Notes under the pieces: generated by a model
Told to the model about the DNA's origin: nothing
The model's input: the letters and a program-made list of their open reading frames with translations, nothing else
The model's database searches: none
Assembly: GCA_013297995.1 (NCBI GenBank)
Contig: JAAFJB010000026.1
Location: 1 to 37,562 of the forward strand
DNA: 37,562 bases
Direction: 5' to 3'
From: Chitinophagales bacterium
Lineage (GTDB): Bacteria; Bacteroidota; Bacteroidia; Chitinophagales; Chitinophagaceae
Made by a program: the position numbers and the translations under genes
Shown: positions 1-8,935 of the stretch, in pieces
Layout of the letters: every line of letters starts with the position of its first letter
Position numbering within the stretch: position 1 is the first letter of the stretch

Positions 1-621
1 TTATTAATTGAAAATCAATATTTTGGATCGGTTAATTATTATAAAATTTTGTTTCAATATGAATATATAAAAATTGAGCAATGTGAATGGTATAAAAAAG
101 GCAGTTTTAGGAATAAGTGTATAATTCCTGGCTCGAATGGGCTGATTCAATTATCAGTTCCTTTGCAAAAAGGGCGCGACCAAAAAGCATTTTTTACAGC
201 GGTTCAGATTGATTATAAACAAAACTGGGTGGTTCAACATTGTCGTTCTTTGGATGCTTGTTATAACCGTGCTCCTTTTTTTGAGTATTATAGAGATGAG
301 CTTTTTGGGATATTGGAAGAAAAGGAGTCCTCCCTTTTTAAACTAAATTGGAACTTGATGCAATGGGTATTTAGGAAGTTAAAGTATCTTCCTAAACTGG
401 AGTTGACCGATGAATATATTCAAACTTCCGAGCAAAATATTAGGGATGCAAGAAACCTTATTTTGCCGGGTATCGATTTGACCGATTCTAAGATTATTCG
501 TTACAATCAGGTTTTTGAGGATCGATTAGGTTTTCAACCCAATTGCAGTGTATTGGATTTATTGTTTAATCTAGGGCCATCAGCAAATGATTGGTTGAGA
601 TACAACGATAATCAATTTTAA
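1..621 (+). CDS. WbqC-like family protein, 5'-truncated by window edge
   Basis: The reading frame is open from base 1 to the TAA at 619-621, so the true start lies outside the window. Residues encoded before the first possible internal start (TTG at 49) read LLIENQYFGSVNYYKI, which is typical of the N-terminus of WbqC-like proteins, followed by a family-like WYKKGSFRNKC stretch. A TTG start at 49 would cut off this conserved part. WbqC-like proteins are often found near surface-polysaccharide genes, but their biochemical role is not firmly known. In many Bacteroidota they sit beside the signal peptidase gene, which here would be upstream and cannot be seen. The next gene starts about 80 bases downstream. 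Confidence 0.85.
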   Translation, partial: LLIENQYFGSVNYYKILFQYEYIKIEQCEWYKKGSFRNKCIIPGSNGLIQLSVPLQKGRDQKAFFTAVQIDYKQNWVVQHCRSLDACYNRAPFFEYYRDELFGILEEKESSLFKLNWNLMQWVFRKLKYLPKLELTDEYIQTSEQNIRDARNLILPGIDLTDSKIIRYNQVFEDRLGFQPNCSVLDLLFNLGPSANDWLRYNDNQF

Positions 622-701
622 GGTGTCTATAATTATAGTTTGGTTAAGATCGCTTAATATTGTTAACCCATTGTCTAAAATACGAATGCCCCCCTGCCGT
701 A

Positions 702-3700
702 ATGATGAGAAGTATTATAGCCCTGTTATTTATATTTATTTGTGCTGGAACCATGCTCCATGGCCAAGAATTCTCCAATAAAGGAAAGGATTTTTGGATT
801 GCGTACCCTGCTCATATAGACAATCTAACTTCTCGAATGGCATTATATATTTCATCAACAGAAAACGCTACTGGAGAAGTACAATTAGATGGCAAAATCA
901 TACCATTTACGGTAACTGCTAATCAAGCAACAACTGTTCAGATTAATCCCTCTACATACAATATTTACAATAGCCAAGCTGATGGAACAAGTTCAGGTAA
1001 AGGAATACATATAATATCGCAAAGACCAGTGGTGGTGTACGCGCATATACTTAATGCTGCACGATCTGGGTCAACATTGGTTTTTCCTACCAATGTACTA
1101 GGTAAAGAATATATTTCCTTGAATTATACTCAATCTAATGCAGTTGGAGCAAGAAGTCAAATTGCTGTGGTTGCTACCGCAGATAATACAGTAATAGAAA
1201 TTAATCTTAAAGCACCTAGTTCAGGAAATCCTGTAAGACCTGCTGGTATAGCTTTCCAGATAAACTTAAATAAAGGAGATGTGTATCAGATTCAGTCTAC
1301 GCAAGATCTTACAGGCTCAACTATTAGGAGTATAGCAACGCCCACATCTAGCTGTAATGCTATTGCTGTATTTACTGGGTCATCATGGACATCCTTTGAT
1401 TGCGTTGGTGCCAGTGGCGGCGATAATCTGTTTCAACAAGTATTTCCCTCCAATGCCTGGGGGCGCAATTATATTACTGCACCTTTTGCAAATAAGCTCA
1501 ATGATATATATAGAATTATGGTGAAAGATCCTACTACACAAGTAGTTTTAAATGGCACTCCAATTCCGATAAGTTCACTACTTGCTAATAGTTTTTACGA
1601 GTTTAAAAATTTTCAACCTAATATCATAACATCAGATAAGCCAATTCTTGTTGTTCAGTACATGACTTCACAAACTTGTGATAGTAAAGCATTGGGAGAT
1701 CCTGAAATAGTAACCATTAATCCGTTGGAGCAAACCATAAATAATGTAACAGTTGTTTCTGCTAGGAGAGATCTAACCCCTCCAAGTACTAATATAATGG
1801 TTCATTATTTAAATATATTGATGAAAACAGTAAATACAGGAAGTTTGAAAATTGATGGAGCCATACCTAATGCAAATTGGATTCCAATTCCTAATTCAGA
1901 ATATTCCTATTTACAAGAGAATGTAACGAATAGTACTAGTACAAACCCGAGTCATAATATTAAGGCGGATAGTGGATTTATAGCTTTAGCATATGGTCTA
2001 GGGAGCTTCGAAAGCTATGGCTACAACGCTGGCACAAATATAATCGACCTAAATCCGCCCATTACATTAAAAAATCAATTCTCTTCCACAAGCGTAACTT
2101 ACTCGGCAACTTGTACCAACACCTCCTTTAATATTAATTTAGCACTTACCTATAATCCCAATAAAATTGTAATTGATATGGGTGGGAATGATTCATTGAC
2201 TGGTCTCAAAAGTATTATCTACACCCCTTCTCCAACAGGATTTGATTCTACTTATATTGCAAATGGGAAAAAATATTACCAATATAGACTTACGCAGTTA
2301 TATTCTTATAAATTTCAAGGCAACTTCCCTGTTAAAATAACAACAACTTCAGATTTACCCCAATCTGATGGTTGTAGTAATACCAACGAACAGGAAATTA
2401 TTGATAATATTATTGTAAACGATCCACCTACAGCTAACTTTAATATTACAAGTAATGGCTGTATCAATAACCAAATCGCTTTTACAGATGCTTCTGATGG
2501 TATTGGTAGGCCTATGGTGAAATGGATCTGGACTTTTAGTGACGCTACTAGTTCAGAACTGCAAAACCCAAATAAAATATTTGCTACGCCGGGTAATTAC
2601 ACCGCCAAGCTAATCTCCATTACCGATTATGGCTGCGTTGCCAGCATTACAAAAGATATAAAAGTATCTAACAAGCCCATTGCTGCTTTTACCGTACAAG
2701 CTCCGATCTGCGAAAAATCATCCATCTCTTTTACAGATGCATCTACCATCGTTGCTGGCCCTACTGCCAATACCATTGCTCAATGGAGATGGAATCTAGA
2801 TAATGGATCTGGGGTGGTTGCCGCTAATACCAATGCTGCCCAAAGCTTTACTTATACCAATTGGGGTGCTAAAAATGTTTATTTGGTGGCTGAATCTAAT
2901 ACGGGTTGTTTCAGTGATACTTTTCGAATTCCCGGGTTTAAAATCAACCCAGCACCAGAAGTCGGCTTTGTTTTACCCGAAGTTTGCTTGGCCGATGCCG
3001 CAGCTCCTTTTCAAGATACCAGTAAAATTGCAGATGGCTCTGCAGCCAGTTTAAAGCACTTATGGAAATTTGATGATGGGGTTTCTACAGTTGATCCGCT
3101 TAAAAGACCCTCTCCATTATCTCTTACTACTCTCAACCCAGCCCCTAGCTATAAAAGTGTTGGAAACTATACCGTATCCCTAACTGTAACTTCTAATAAC
3201 GGTTGTATTACAAGTGTAAGCAAACCATTCACGGTAAATGGAAGTATTCCTATACCTAAATTTGAAGTACAGCAAGCTAATCCATTGTGTAGCAATGATT
3301 CCATACGAATTAAGAACCTCTCAACGGTTGACTTTGGAACTATTACTCGGTTAGATATATTCTGGGATACACTAAATAAGCTTGTGCCAAAAGTTCCTGA
3401 TGAAAATCCCTACATAAATAAACAGTATGCTGTAAAGTACAATAACTTTTCATCACCTGATAGCATCCCTTATACCATTAGTTTGGTGGCTTTCTCTGGA
3501 AATTCATCCGCTTGCTCTAGAAGTATAAAGAAAATAATTTACGTAAAAAACAGTCCCGCTGTTGCTTTCTCCGATATCCGCGATATCTGTTACGATGCCG
3601 CACCTAGGCAGCTTGATCAGGGAAGTTTTAGTTCTGCCTTAACCGCTTCTGGTAATTATTATGGTAAGGGTATTAGTGTAGATGGACTATTAAATCCCCT

Positions 3701-5081
3701 CACCACGGGCGTTGGGAATGATACCCTTAAATATTTGGTGGTAAATTTGGCTGGTTGCCGCGACTCTGCCTTTCAGCCCCTCACGGTTTGGCCTTCTCCC
3801 ATTGCCAAATGGGGTGTGAGTAGTCCCCTCTGTGAAAAAAACAATATCCCTTTTACCGATAGCTCCTTGGCTAACTTTAGTAATATCAGCCTGCGTAAAT
3901 GGGATTTTGGCGATGGAAGAGCCGAAATTCGTAATACAAGTGATGTTTTTACTCATAGGTTTGACACAGCCAAAAACTATACTGTTTCCCTTTCCGTAGT
4001 AACTGATAGTGGTTGTATTAGTACCCTCAATTCTCAGCCTCTTATTACCAAAGATTTACCCAAACCCTCATTCGGACTTCCCATAATTTGTCTCCCAGAT
4101 GGAAGAGGGATTTTTACCAATACCAGTAAAATAGCCGATGGATCAGATGCTCTCTTTCGGTATGAGTGGAATTTTGGTAATCCCAATGACCCCACTCCAT
4201 CGCTGTTAAAGGTCCCTACCCATAAATACAGCGCATTAGGCCCTTATAATGTGCAGCTTAAAGTAACCAGTAAAGATGGTTGTATTGATTCGCTTACTAA
4301 AGTGCTTAATACCATTTATCCTTGGCCCAAAGCCAGCTTCAATTTATCTGCTGCTGCTATTTGTCTGGGAGATTCCATTAAGTTTACCGATATGGGTGAT
4401 GGCATCAGCAGCCCGCCAAATACTTGGCGCTGGAATTTTGGAGATGGTAAATTGTCTTCCTCACAAAATCCCACCAATACCTACACTGATTCTGGCTCTT
4501 TTAATATCCGTTATTTCTTTTTTAATGGCCAGGGTTGTGTAAGTGATACAGTTTCTAAAACAGTAATAGTGCATCCCTATCCCAAGCTTATTTTAGGACC
4601 TAAAATAAATGTACTGGAAGGGGGCACTGCCGCTATTAAACCGAAATATATTTATGGAACCGATTTATCTTATTTGTGGACGCCTACCACTTACCTAAAT
4701 AACCCGATTGACTCCATTCCTAAAACAACCCCTTTATCTGATTTTACTTATCGGCTCAACTTAACCGGAATTGGTGGGTGCACAGTTACCGATACAATTT
4801 TTATAAAATTATTGCTACCACCCATTGTTCCCAATGCCTTTTCTCCCAATGGGGACGGTATTAATGATCGTTGGCGCATTCAATACCTAGAAAGCTATCC
4901 GGGTGCTACGGTACAAGTTTTTAATAGATATGGACAAGTAGTGTTCAGTAGTTTTGAATATTCCGTAGATTGGGATGGTAAATTAAACGGTAAACCACTT
5001 CCAATTGGCACTTACTATTATATTGTTGATCCTAAAAATGGTAGAAATAAAATTACTGGATCAATAACCATCGTTTTATAA
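702..5081 (+). CDS. Giant secreted PKD-repeat protein with gliding-motility C-terminal (T9SS type B) sorting domain
   Basis: Predicted cell-surface or secreted protein of about 1459 residues. A signal peptide (MMRSIIALLFIFICAGTMLHG, cleaved before Gln) follows tandem ATG codons at 702 and 705; an in-frame TTG at 660 would add a polar extension before it and is not preferred. Residues about 25-440 resemble the IgGFc-binding-protein N-terminal domain (starting near GKDFWIAYP). After a linker come about eight or nine PKD/Ig-like modules of roughly 80-100 residues, most carrying an early Cys and a late GC, with WxFGDG-type turns in several. The last 84 residues (from VPNAFSPNGDGIND) are a CHU_C / gliding-motility-associated C-terminal domain, a type B sorting signal for type IX secretion. 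The stop is one base before the start of a PorP/SprF gene, the usual partner of such proteins. The ligand is unknown. Base composition varies strongly along the gene. Confidence 0.88.
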   Translation: MMRSIIALLFIFICAGTMLHGQEFSNKGKDFWIAYPAHIDNLTSRMALYISSTENATGEVQLDGKIIPFTVTANQATTVQINPSTYNIYNSQADGTSSGKGIHIISQRPVVVYAHILNAARSGSTLVFPTNVLGKEYISLNYTQSNAVGARSQIAVVATADNTVIEINLKAPSSGNPVRPAGIAFQINLNKGDVYQIQSTQDLTGSTIRSIATPTSSCNAIAVFTGSSWTSFDCVGASGGDNLFQQVFPSNAWGRNYITAPFANKLNDIYRIMVKDPTTQVVLNGTPIPISSLLANSFYEFKNFQPNIITSDKPILVVQYMTSQTCDSKALGDPEIVTINPLEQTINNVTVVSARRDLTPPSTNIMVHYLNILMKTVNTGSLKIDGAIPNANWIPIPNSEYSYLQENVTNSTSTNPSHNIKADSGFIALAYGLGSFESYGYNAGTNIIDLNPPITLKNQFSSTSVTYSATCTNTSFNINLALTYNPNKIVIDMGGNDSLTGLKSIIYTPSPTGFDSTYIANGKKYYQYRLTQLYSYKFQGNFPVKITTTSDLPQSDGCSNTNEQEIIDNIIVNDPPTANFNITSNGCINNQIAFTDASDGIGRPMVKWIWTFSDATSSELQNPNKIFATPGNYTAKLISITDYGCVASITKDIKVSNKPIAAFTVQAPICEKSSISFTDASTIVAGPTANTIAQWRWNLDNGSGVVAANTNAAQSFTYTNWGAKNVYLVAESNTGCFSDTFRIPGFKINPAPEVGFVLPEVCLADAAAPFQDTSKIADGSAASLKHLWKFDDGVSTVDPLKRPSPLSLTTLNPAPSYKSVGNYTVSLTVTSNNGCITSVSKPFTVNGSIPIPKFEVQQANPLCSNDSIRIKNLSTVDFGTITRLDIFWDTLNKLVPKVPDENPYINKQYAVKYNNFSSPDSIPYTISLVAFSGNSSACSRSIKKIIYVKNSPAVAFSDIRDICYDAAPRQLDQGSFSSALTASGNYYGKGISVDGLLNPLTTGVGNDTLKYLVVNLAGCRDSAFQPLTVWPSPIAKWGVSSPLCEKNNIPFTDSSLANFSNISLRKWDFGDGRAEIRNTSDVFTHRFDTAKNYTVSLSVVTDSGCISTLNSQPLITKDLPKPSFGLPIICLPDGRGIFTNTSKIADGSDALFRYEWNFGNPNDPTPSLLKVPTHKYSALGPYNVQLKVTSKDGCIDSLTKVLNTIYPWPKASFNLSAAAICLGDSIKFTDMGDGISSPPNTWRWNFGDGKLSSSQNPTNTYTDSGSFNIRYFFFNGQGCVSDTVSKTVIVHPYPKLILGPKINVLEGGTAAIKPKYIYGTDLSYLWTPTTYLNNPIDSIPKTTPLSDFTYRLNLTGIGGCTVTDTIFIKLLLPPIVPNAFSPNGDGINDRWRIQYLESYPGATVQVFNRYGQVVFSSFEYSVDWDGKLNGKPLPIGTYYYIVDPKNGRNKITGSITIVL

Positions 5082-5082
5082 A

Positions 5083-6108
5083 ATGAAGAAAGTTTTAATT
5101 TTATTTGGCTTATTTATTTTGTTAGGGTTGAATGCATTAGCACAACAGCGGCCTTATTATACCCAATACATCATGAATAATTATATCATCAACCCCGCCG
5201 TTGCTGGAATTGAGAATTATTGGGATATTAAAGCAAGTCACCGTATGCAATGGGTAGGATTACAAGATGCGCCTGTTACCACATATATTACCGTTCACGG
5301 CCCCTTAAAAAAAAGCGATTATGAACGCGAAACTGCAACCAGCTTTAGGGCAAGGGGACAAAATCCAAGGGGGCAGGACTATTGGCGCGATTATACTGCG
5401 GCTGATCCGCACCAGGGCGTTGGCTTTACCATTATGAACGATAAAACAGGACCCCTTAACCGTTTTGCTGCTTATGGTACTTATGCCTACCACCTTGGTA
5501 TATCACCCACTACGAACTTATCTGCGGGATTCTCTGCTGGCTTTACCAACCTGAGCCTCGACGCTTCTAAACTAAATTTTGGGGGTGCTACTGTTGATCC
5601 TGCAGTGGCAGGTAGTGGATTAATTAATCGACTAAAGCCTGATATCAGTGCTGGCTTATGGCTTTATTCTAGGAATTATTTTGTGGGATTATCTGCCCAA
5701 CAAATCATTCCCCAAAATGTGGCTTTTTCTGATAACCAAGTCTCGCTTACAAAGGGTAAGCTGGTGCCACATTTGTTTTTAAGTGCTGGTTATAGAATGC
5801 CCATATCCGAGGATATTAGTTTTTTGCCTTCTGCACTTATTAGATATATCAGCCCATTGCCAGTTGGGTTCGACCTGAACGCTAAATTTCAGTACCAAGA
5901 TATTTTATGGGTAGGGGCTTCCTATCGGTATAAAGACGGGTTCGCAGGCATGCTTGGTATAAATATCAACAACAATATAAATATTGGCTACTCATACGAT
6001 ATACAAACCTCACAGCTTAATACTGTAAGCAAGGGTACCCATGAAATACTTATCGGCTTTTTATTGGGGAATAAATTTGGGGATTGGTGCCCTACCAAAT
6101 TGTGGTAG
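5083..6108 (+). CDS. PorP/SprF family type IX secretion outer-membrane protein
   Basis: The 341-residue product has a signal peptide (MKKVLILFGLFILLGLNALA, then QQRPYYTQY) and the PorP/SprF hallmark start of the mature protein: YTQYIMNN..INPAVAG, then HRMQWVGLQDAP. The rest is beta-strand rich, consistent with an outer-membrane barrel of the PorP_SprF family. Family members help deliver or anchor individual type B T9SS substrates at the surface. The start is one base after the stop of the giant CHU_C protein, so the two are almost certainly co-transcribed and translationally coupled, and this protein is the likely partner of that substrate. It is not necessarily the core PorP of the secretion machine, because genomes usually carry many copies. 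Its stop is seven bases from the end of the convergent pgi gene. Confidence 0.92.
   Translation: MKKVLILFGLFILLGLNALAQQRPYYTQYIMNNYIINPAVAGIENYWDIKASHRMQWVGLQDAPVTTYITVHGPLKKSDYERETATSFRARGQNPRGQDYWRDYTAADPHQGVGFTIMNDKTGPLNRFAAYGTYAYHLGISPTTNLSAGFSAGFTNLSLDASKLNFGGATVDPAVAGSGLINRLKPDISAGLWLYSRNYFVGLSAQQIIPQNVAFSDNQVSLTKGKLVPHLFLSAGYRMPISEDISFLPSALIRYISPLPVGFDLNAKFQYQDILWVGASYRYKDGFAGMLGININNNINIGYSYDIQTSQLNTVSKGTHEILIGFLLGNKFGDWCPTKLW
6092..6108. terminator. Small hairpin at convergent porP-like/pgi ends
   Basis: CTACCA and TGGTAG form a perfect 6-bp stem with a 5-base loop, overlapping the last codons and the stop codon of the PorP/SprF gene, seven bases from the end of pgi on the other strand. 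There is no clear T-run on either side, so it is at best a weak bidirectional terminator. Confidence 0.25.
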
Positions 6109-6115
6109 CCTCATT

Positions 6116-7777
6116 TCAATCGCCCTTTACAAAATATTTATAAGCATTTATCAGCCCATTGGTAGAGGAGTCGTGACTTGTTACCTTTTCCTCTGTTAAT
6201 AATTCAGGTAGAATTTGGTTGGCCATTTGCTTTCCCAATTCAACACCCCATTGGTCGTAACTAAAAATATTCCAGATAATGCCTTGCACAAAAATTTTGT
6301 GTTCATATAAGGCAATCAACATTCCCAATGATTTTGGATTGATAGATTTTAGCAATAATGAATTGGTGGGTTTATTGCCTGAAAATACTTTAAAAGGAGT
6401 GAGGCGCTTAATCTCATCTTCATTTTTACCAGCTTTCATGAATTCTACTTTTACTTCATTTTCTGACTTGCCATTCATCAGTGCTTCCGTTTGTGCAAAG
6501 AAATTAGAGAGTAGTTTGGCATGGTGATCTCCCAAAGGATTGTGGCTGAATGCTGGTGCAATAAAATCACAAGGAATTAAGGGCGTTCCTTGGTGAATTA
6601 ATTGGTAGAATGCGTGCTGACCATTGGTGCCAGGTTCGCCCCATATAACGGGCCCTGTACTGTAATTTACTGGGTTGCCATTGCGGTCAACACTTTTTCC
6701 ATTACTCTCCATATTGCCCTGCTGAAAATAAGCGGCAAAACGATGCATATATTGATCGTAGGGTAGGATGGCTTCACTTTGTGCCCCAAAAAAGTTGGTG
6801 TACCAGATACCCAATAAAGCCATGATGACAGGAATGTTTTTGTCCAGCTTTTCCTGCCTAAAATGTTCATCAGCCAATTCAGCACCTTTTAGTAAGGCTT
6901 CAAAATTTTCGTACCCAATGGTGAGGGCAATAGACAAGCCAATGGCACTCCAAAGCGAATAGCGGCCACCTACCCAGTCCCAGAATTCAAACATATTGGC
7001 CTTGTCAATACCAAATTCAGTCACCGATTTTTCATTGGTGCTAAGGGCGGCGAAATGTTTGGCAATGAACTTCTCTTCTTTGGCATGCTCTAGAAACCAA
7101 GCCCTAGCAGTATGCGCATTGGTCATTGTTTCTTGGGTAGTAAATGTTTTAGATGCTATGAGAAAAAGGGTTTCGTCTGGTGTGATTTTTTTTAGGGTCT
7201 CGGCTATATGCGTGCCATCTACATTACTCACAAAATAAGACTGTATGCCTTCTACCCAAAAAGGTTTAAGGGCTTCCGTAACCATAACAGGACCCAAATC
7301 GCTCCCGCCAATACCAATATTTACAATATATTTTATTTTTTTTCCTGTATAGCCAAGCCATTTACCACTGTGAATTTGCTCACAAAAAGCCTTCATCTGA
7401 AGTTGCACTTTTCTTATTTTGGGCATAATATCTTTGCCTTCTACCAAAATAGGGGTATCGGAAAAATTACGCAATGCAGTATGTAATACAGAGCGGTTTT
7501 CGGTCTCGTTTATCTTAATACCAGCAAAAAGATCGTGTATAGAGTCTTTCAATTTACATTCATCTGCCAGTTGTAACAGCAGTTGTAGGGTTCTGGGGTT
7601 GATGATATTTTTAGAATAATCAAATAAAAGCTGGTCTAAACAAAGCGAAAATTTTTGAAAACGATCGGGATCGTTTGAGAAAAGGTCGCGCATATGGCTG
7701 CGATTCATTTCAACTTCATAATGTTTTTTTAAAAGAAACCAGGCTTGTGTGCTTGTGGGATTAATTCTTGGTAGCAT
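6116..7777 (-). CDS. pgi: Glucose-6-phosphate isomerase
   Basis: Interconverts glucose 6-phosphate and fructose 6-phosphate in the cytoplasm (glycolysis and gluconeogenesis). The 553-residue product from the ATG at 7777 matches the long form of the family in length. It shows [10 protein letters not shown], the phosphate-binding [39 protein letters not shown], and the C-terminal signature [11 protein letters not shown], which carries the Glu and Lys of the active site. A TTG start at 7828 would add 17 residues, but a possible -7 element (TATCTTCA, 7807-7814 on this strand) lies between the two starts, so the ATG is chosen. It is transcribed away from rpoD and appears to be a single-gene unit. 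Confidence 0.96.
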   Translation of the reverse strand: MLPRINPTSTQAWFLLKKHYEVEMNRSHMRDLFSNDPDRFQKFSLCLDQLLFDYSKNIINPRTLQLLLQLADECKLKDSIHDLFAGIKINETENRSVLHTALRNFSDTPILVEGKDIMPKIRKVQLQMKAFCEQIHSGKWLGYTGKKIKYIVNIGIGGSDLGPVMVTEALKPFWVEGIQSYFVSNVDGTHIAETLKKITPDETLFLIASKTFTTQETMTNAHTARAWFLEHAKEEKFIAKHFAALSTNEKSVTEFGIDKANMFEFWDWVGGRYSLWSAIGLSIALTIGYENFEALLKGAELADEHFRQEKLDKNIPVIMALLGIWYTNFFGAQSEAILPYDQYMHRFAAYFQQGNMESNGKSVDRNGNPVNYSTGPVIWGEPGTNGQHAFYQLIHQGTPLIPCDFIAPAFSHNPLGDHHAKLLSNFFAQTEALMNGKSENEVKVEFMKAGKNEDEIKRLTPFKVFSGNKPTNSLLLKSINPKSLGMLIALYEHKIFVQGIIWNIFSYDQWGVELGKQMANQILPELLTEEKVTSHDSSTNGLINAYKYFVKGD

Positions 7778-7806
7778 ATATTTTAAGAAAGCATTTTTTT
7801 GGTCGA

Positions 7807-7814
7807 TGAAGATA
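7807..7814 (-). promoter_or_regulatory. Possible -7 element of the pgi promoter
   Basis: On the minus strand the sequence reads TATCTTCA, two mismatches from the Bacteroidota -7 consensus TAnnTTTG. It would put the transcript start about 25 bases upstream of the ATG at 7777. A TTG at the -33 region is poorly spaced, so this is a weak call. Confidence 0.3.
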
Positions 7815-7930
7815 CTTGTTTTCTGCAATTCAATGGGGTAGAAAAAAGGAGGAATTGCTCGAAATAGGTTGTTTTTGGGTTGGTTAGTAAGTTTTTTTTT
7901 CTGAGAGTGGTTAAATTCATTCTATAATCG

Positions 7931-7938
7931 TAACTTTG
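7931..7938 (+). promoter_or_regulatory. -7 element of the rpoD promoter
   Basis: TAACTTTG matches the Bacteroidota sigma -7 consensus TAnnTTTG exactly. Transcription would begin near 7943, leaving a leader of about 90 bases before the rpoD ATG at 8034. No good TTTG is seen at the -33 position. The identical octamer occurs in front of the MATE gene (13630-13637, minus strand). Confidence 0.5.
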
Positions 7939-8033
7939 CCATTTTACACTATTGAGGAAAATTTCGTGTAAATCCAACGTTTTCGTAACAATTTAGATCA
8001 TATACTCGTTATTCTTAAAAGCAATATACCAAC

Positions 8034-8891
8034 ATGAGGCAACTCAAGATAGCTACCCAGATTACCAACAGAGATTCACAGGCAGTAGAAAAGTATTTAC
8101 AAGAAATTTCTAAGATCCCTATGATCAACCCCGAAGAGGAGACCACTTTGGCGCAGAAAATTAAGATGGGTGATCAGAGGGCATTGGATAAACTGGTTCA
8201 AGCGAATTTGCGTTTCGTAGTATCTGTTGCAAAACAATACCAGCATCAGGGGTTATCATTAAGCGATTTGATTAATGAGGGAAATTTGGGGCTGATTAAA
8301 GCAGCTCAACGTTTTGATGAGACCAAAGGATTCAAATTTATTTCATACGCCGTATGGTGGATTCGCCAGTCCATTCTACAAGCTTTAGCTGAACAGGGTC
8401 GCCTAGTTCGTTTGCCCCAGAATAAAATTGGCACCTACAATAAAGCCAATAAAGCCTATATGGCTTTTGAGCAGGAGCACGAGCGAGAGCCTTCAACCGA
8501 AGAGTTGGCAGAAATTCTGGAGATGAGCGAGACTGAAATCAACAATATTTTCCAAAGCAATACCCGCCATACTTCTCTGGATGCACCTGTACACGAAGCA
8601 GAAGATGTTGCCATGGGCGACCTGCTAGAAGGTTCTGATGATACCGATGAAGACGTAATGAAGGATTCTTTGAGAGAAGAAATACGCAGGGTATTAAAAT
8701 CACTCAGCCCCAGAGAAGCTGAAATTGTGAATGCCTATTTTGGATTGGATGGGGAGAATGGCGTAACCATAGAGCAGATTGGGATGAAATATGATCTTAC
8801 TAAAGAGCGTATTCGTCAAATTAAAGAACGAGCCATTAAGCGTTTACAGAAGGCGAGATACAGCAATGCGCTGAAAGCATATTTGGGGTAA
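8034..8891 (+). CDS. rpoD: Primary RNA polymerase sigma factor, RpoD/SigA family
   Basis: The 285-residue sigma-70 factor has region 1.2 (about residues 15-50), region 2 with the core-binding and -10-reading helices (LRFVVSVAKQYQ, LSDLINEGNLGLIKA, FKFISYAVWWIRQ, about 60-130), region 3, and region 4 with its helix-turn-helix (SPREAEIVNAYFGL to KERIRQIKERAIKRLQ, about 220-275). It lacks region 1.1 and the non-conserved insertion of E. coli RpoD, which is normal for the Bacteroidota housekeeping sigma that reads TTTG / TAnnTTTG promoters. The ATG at 8034 begins MRQLKIATQITNRDSQAVEKY, the usual start for the family. It is divergent from pgi; the next gene begins 44 bases downstream. Confidence 0.97.
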   Translation: MRQLKIATQITNRDSQAVEKYLQEISKIPMINPEEETTLAQKIKMGDQRALDKLVQANLRFVVSVAKQYQHQGLSLSDLINEGNLGLIKAAQRFDETKGFKFISYAVWWIRQSILQALAEQGRLVRLPQNKIGTYNKANKAYMAFEQEHEREPSTEELAEILEMSETEINNIFQSNTRHTSLDAPVHEAEDVAMGDLLEGSDDTDEDVMKDSLREEIRRVLKSLSPREAEIVNAYFGLDGENGVTIEQIGMKYDLTKERIRQIKERAIKRLQKARYSNALKAYLG

Positions 8892-8935
8892 TGCCAAGGA
8901 TGATTGCAAAATTGGTATAATTGAATACCAGATTT

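Noticed and set aside
49..621. TTG at 49 as the start of the WbqC-like gene
   Set aside because: The frame is open to base 1 and the upstream residues (LLIENQYFGSVNYYKI) belong to the conserved N-terminus, so the gene is simply cut by the window edge.
634..642. TATAGTTTG as a promoter for the surface-protein gene
   Set aside because: The spacing inside the element is one base too long for TAnnTTTG and no -33 box fits; kept only as a weak possibility.
3572..3588. Repeated GATATC palindromes in the giant surface-protein gene
   Set aside because: They encode D-I-R-D-I in frame, with no sign of a regulatory role.
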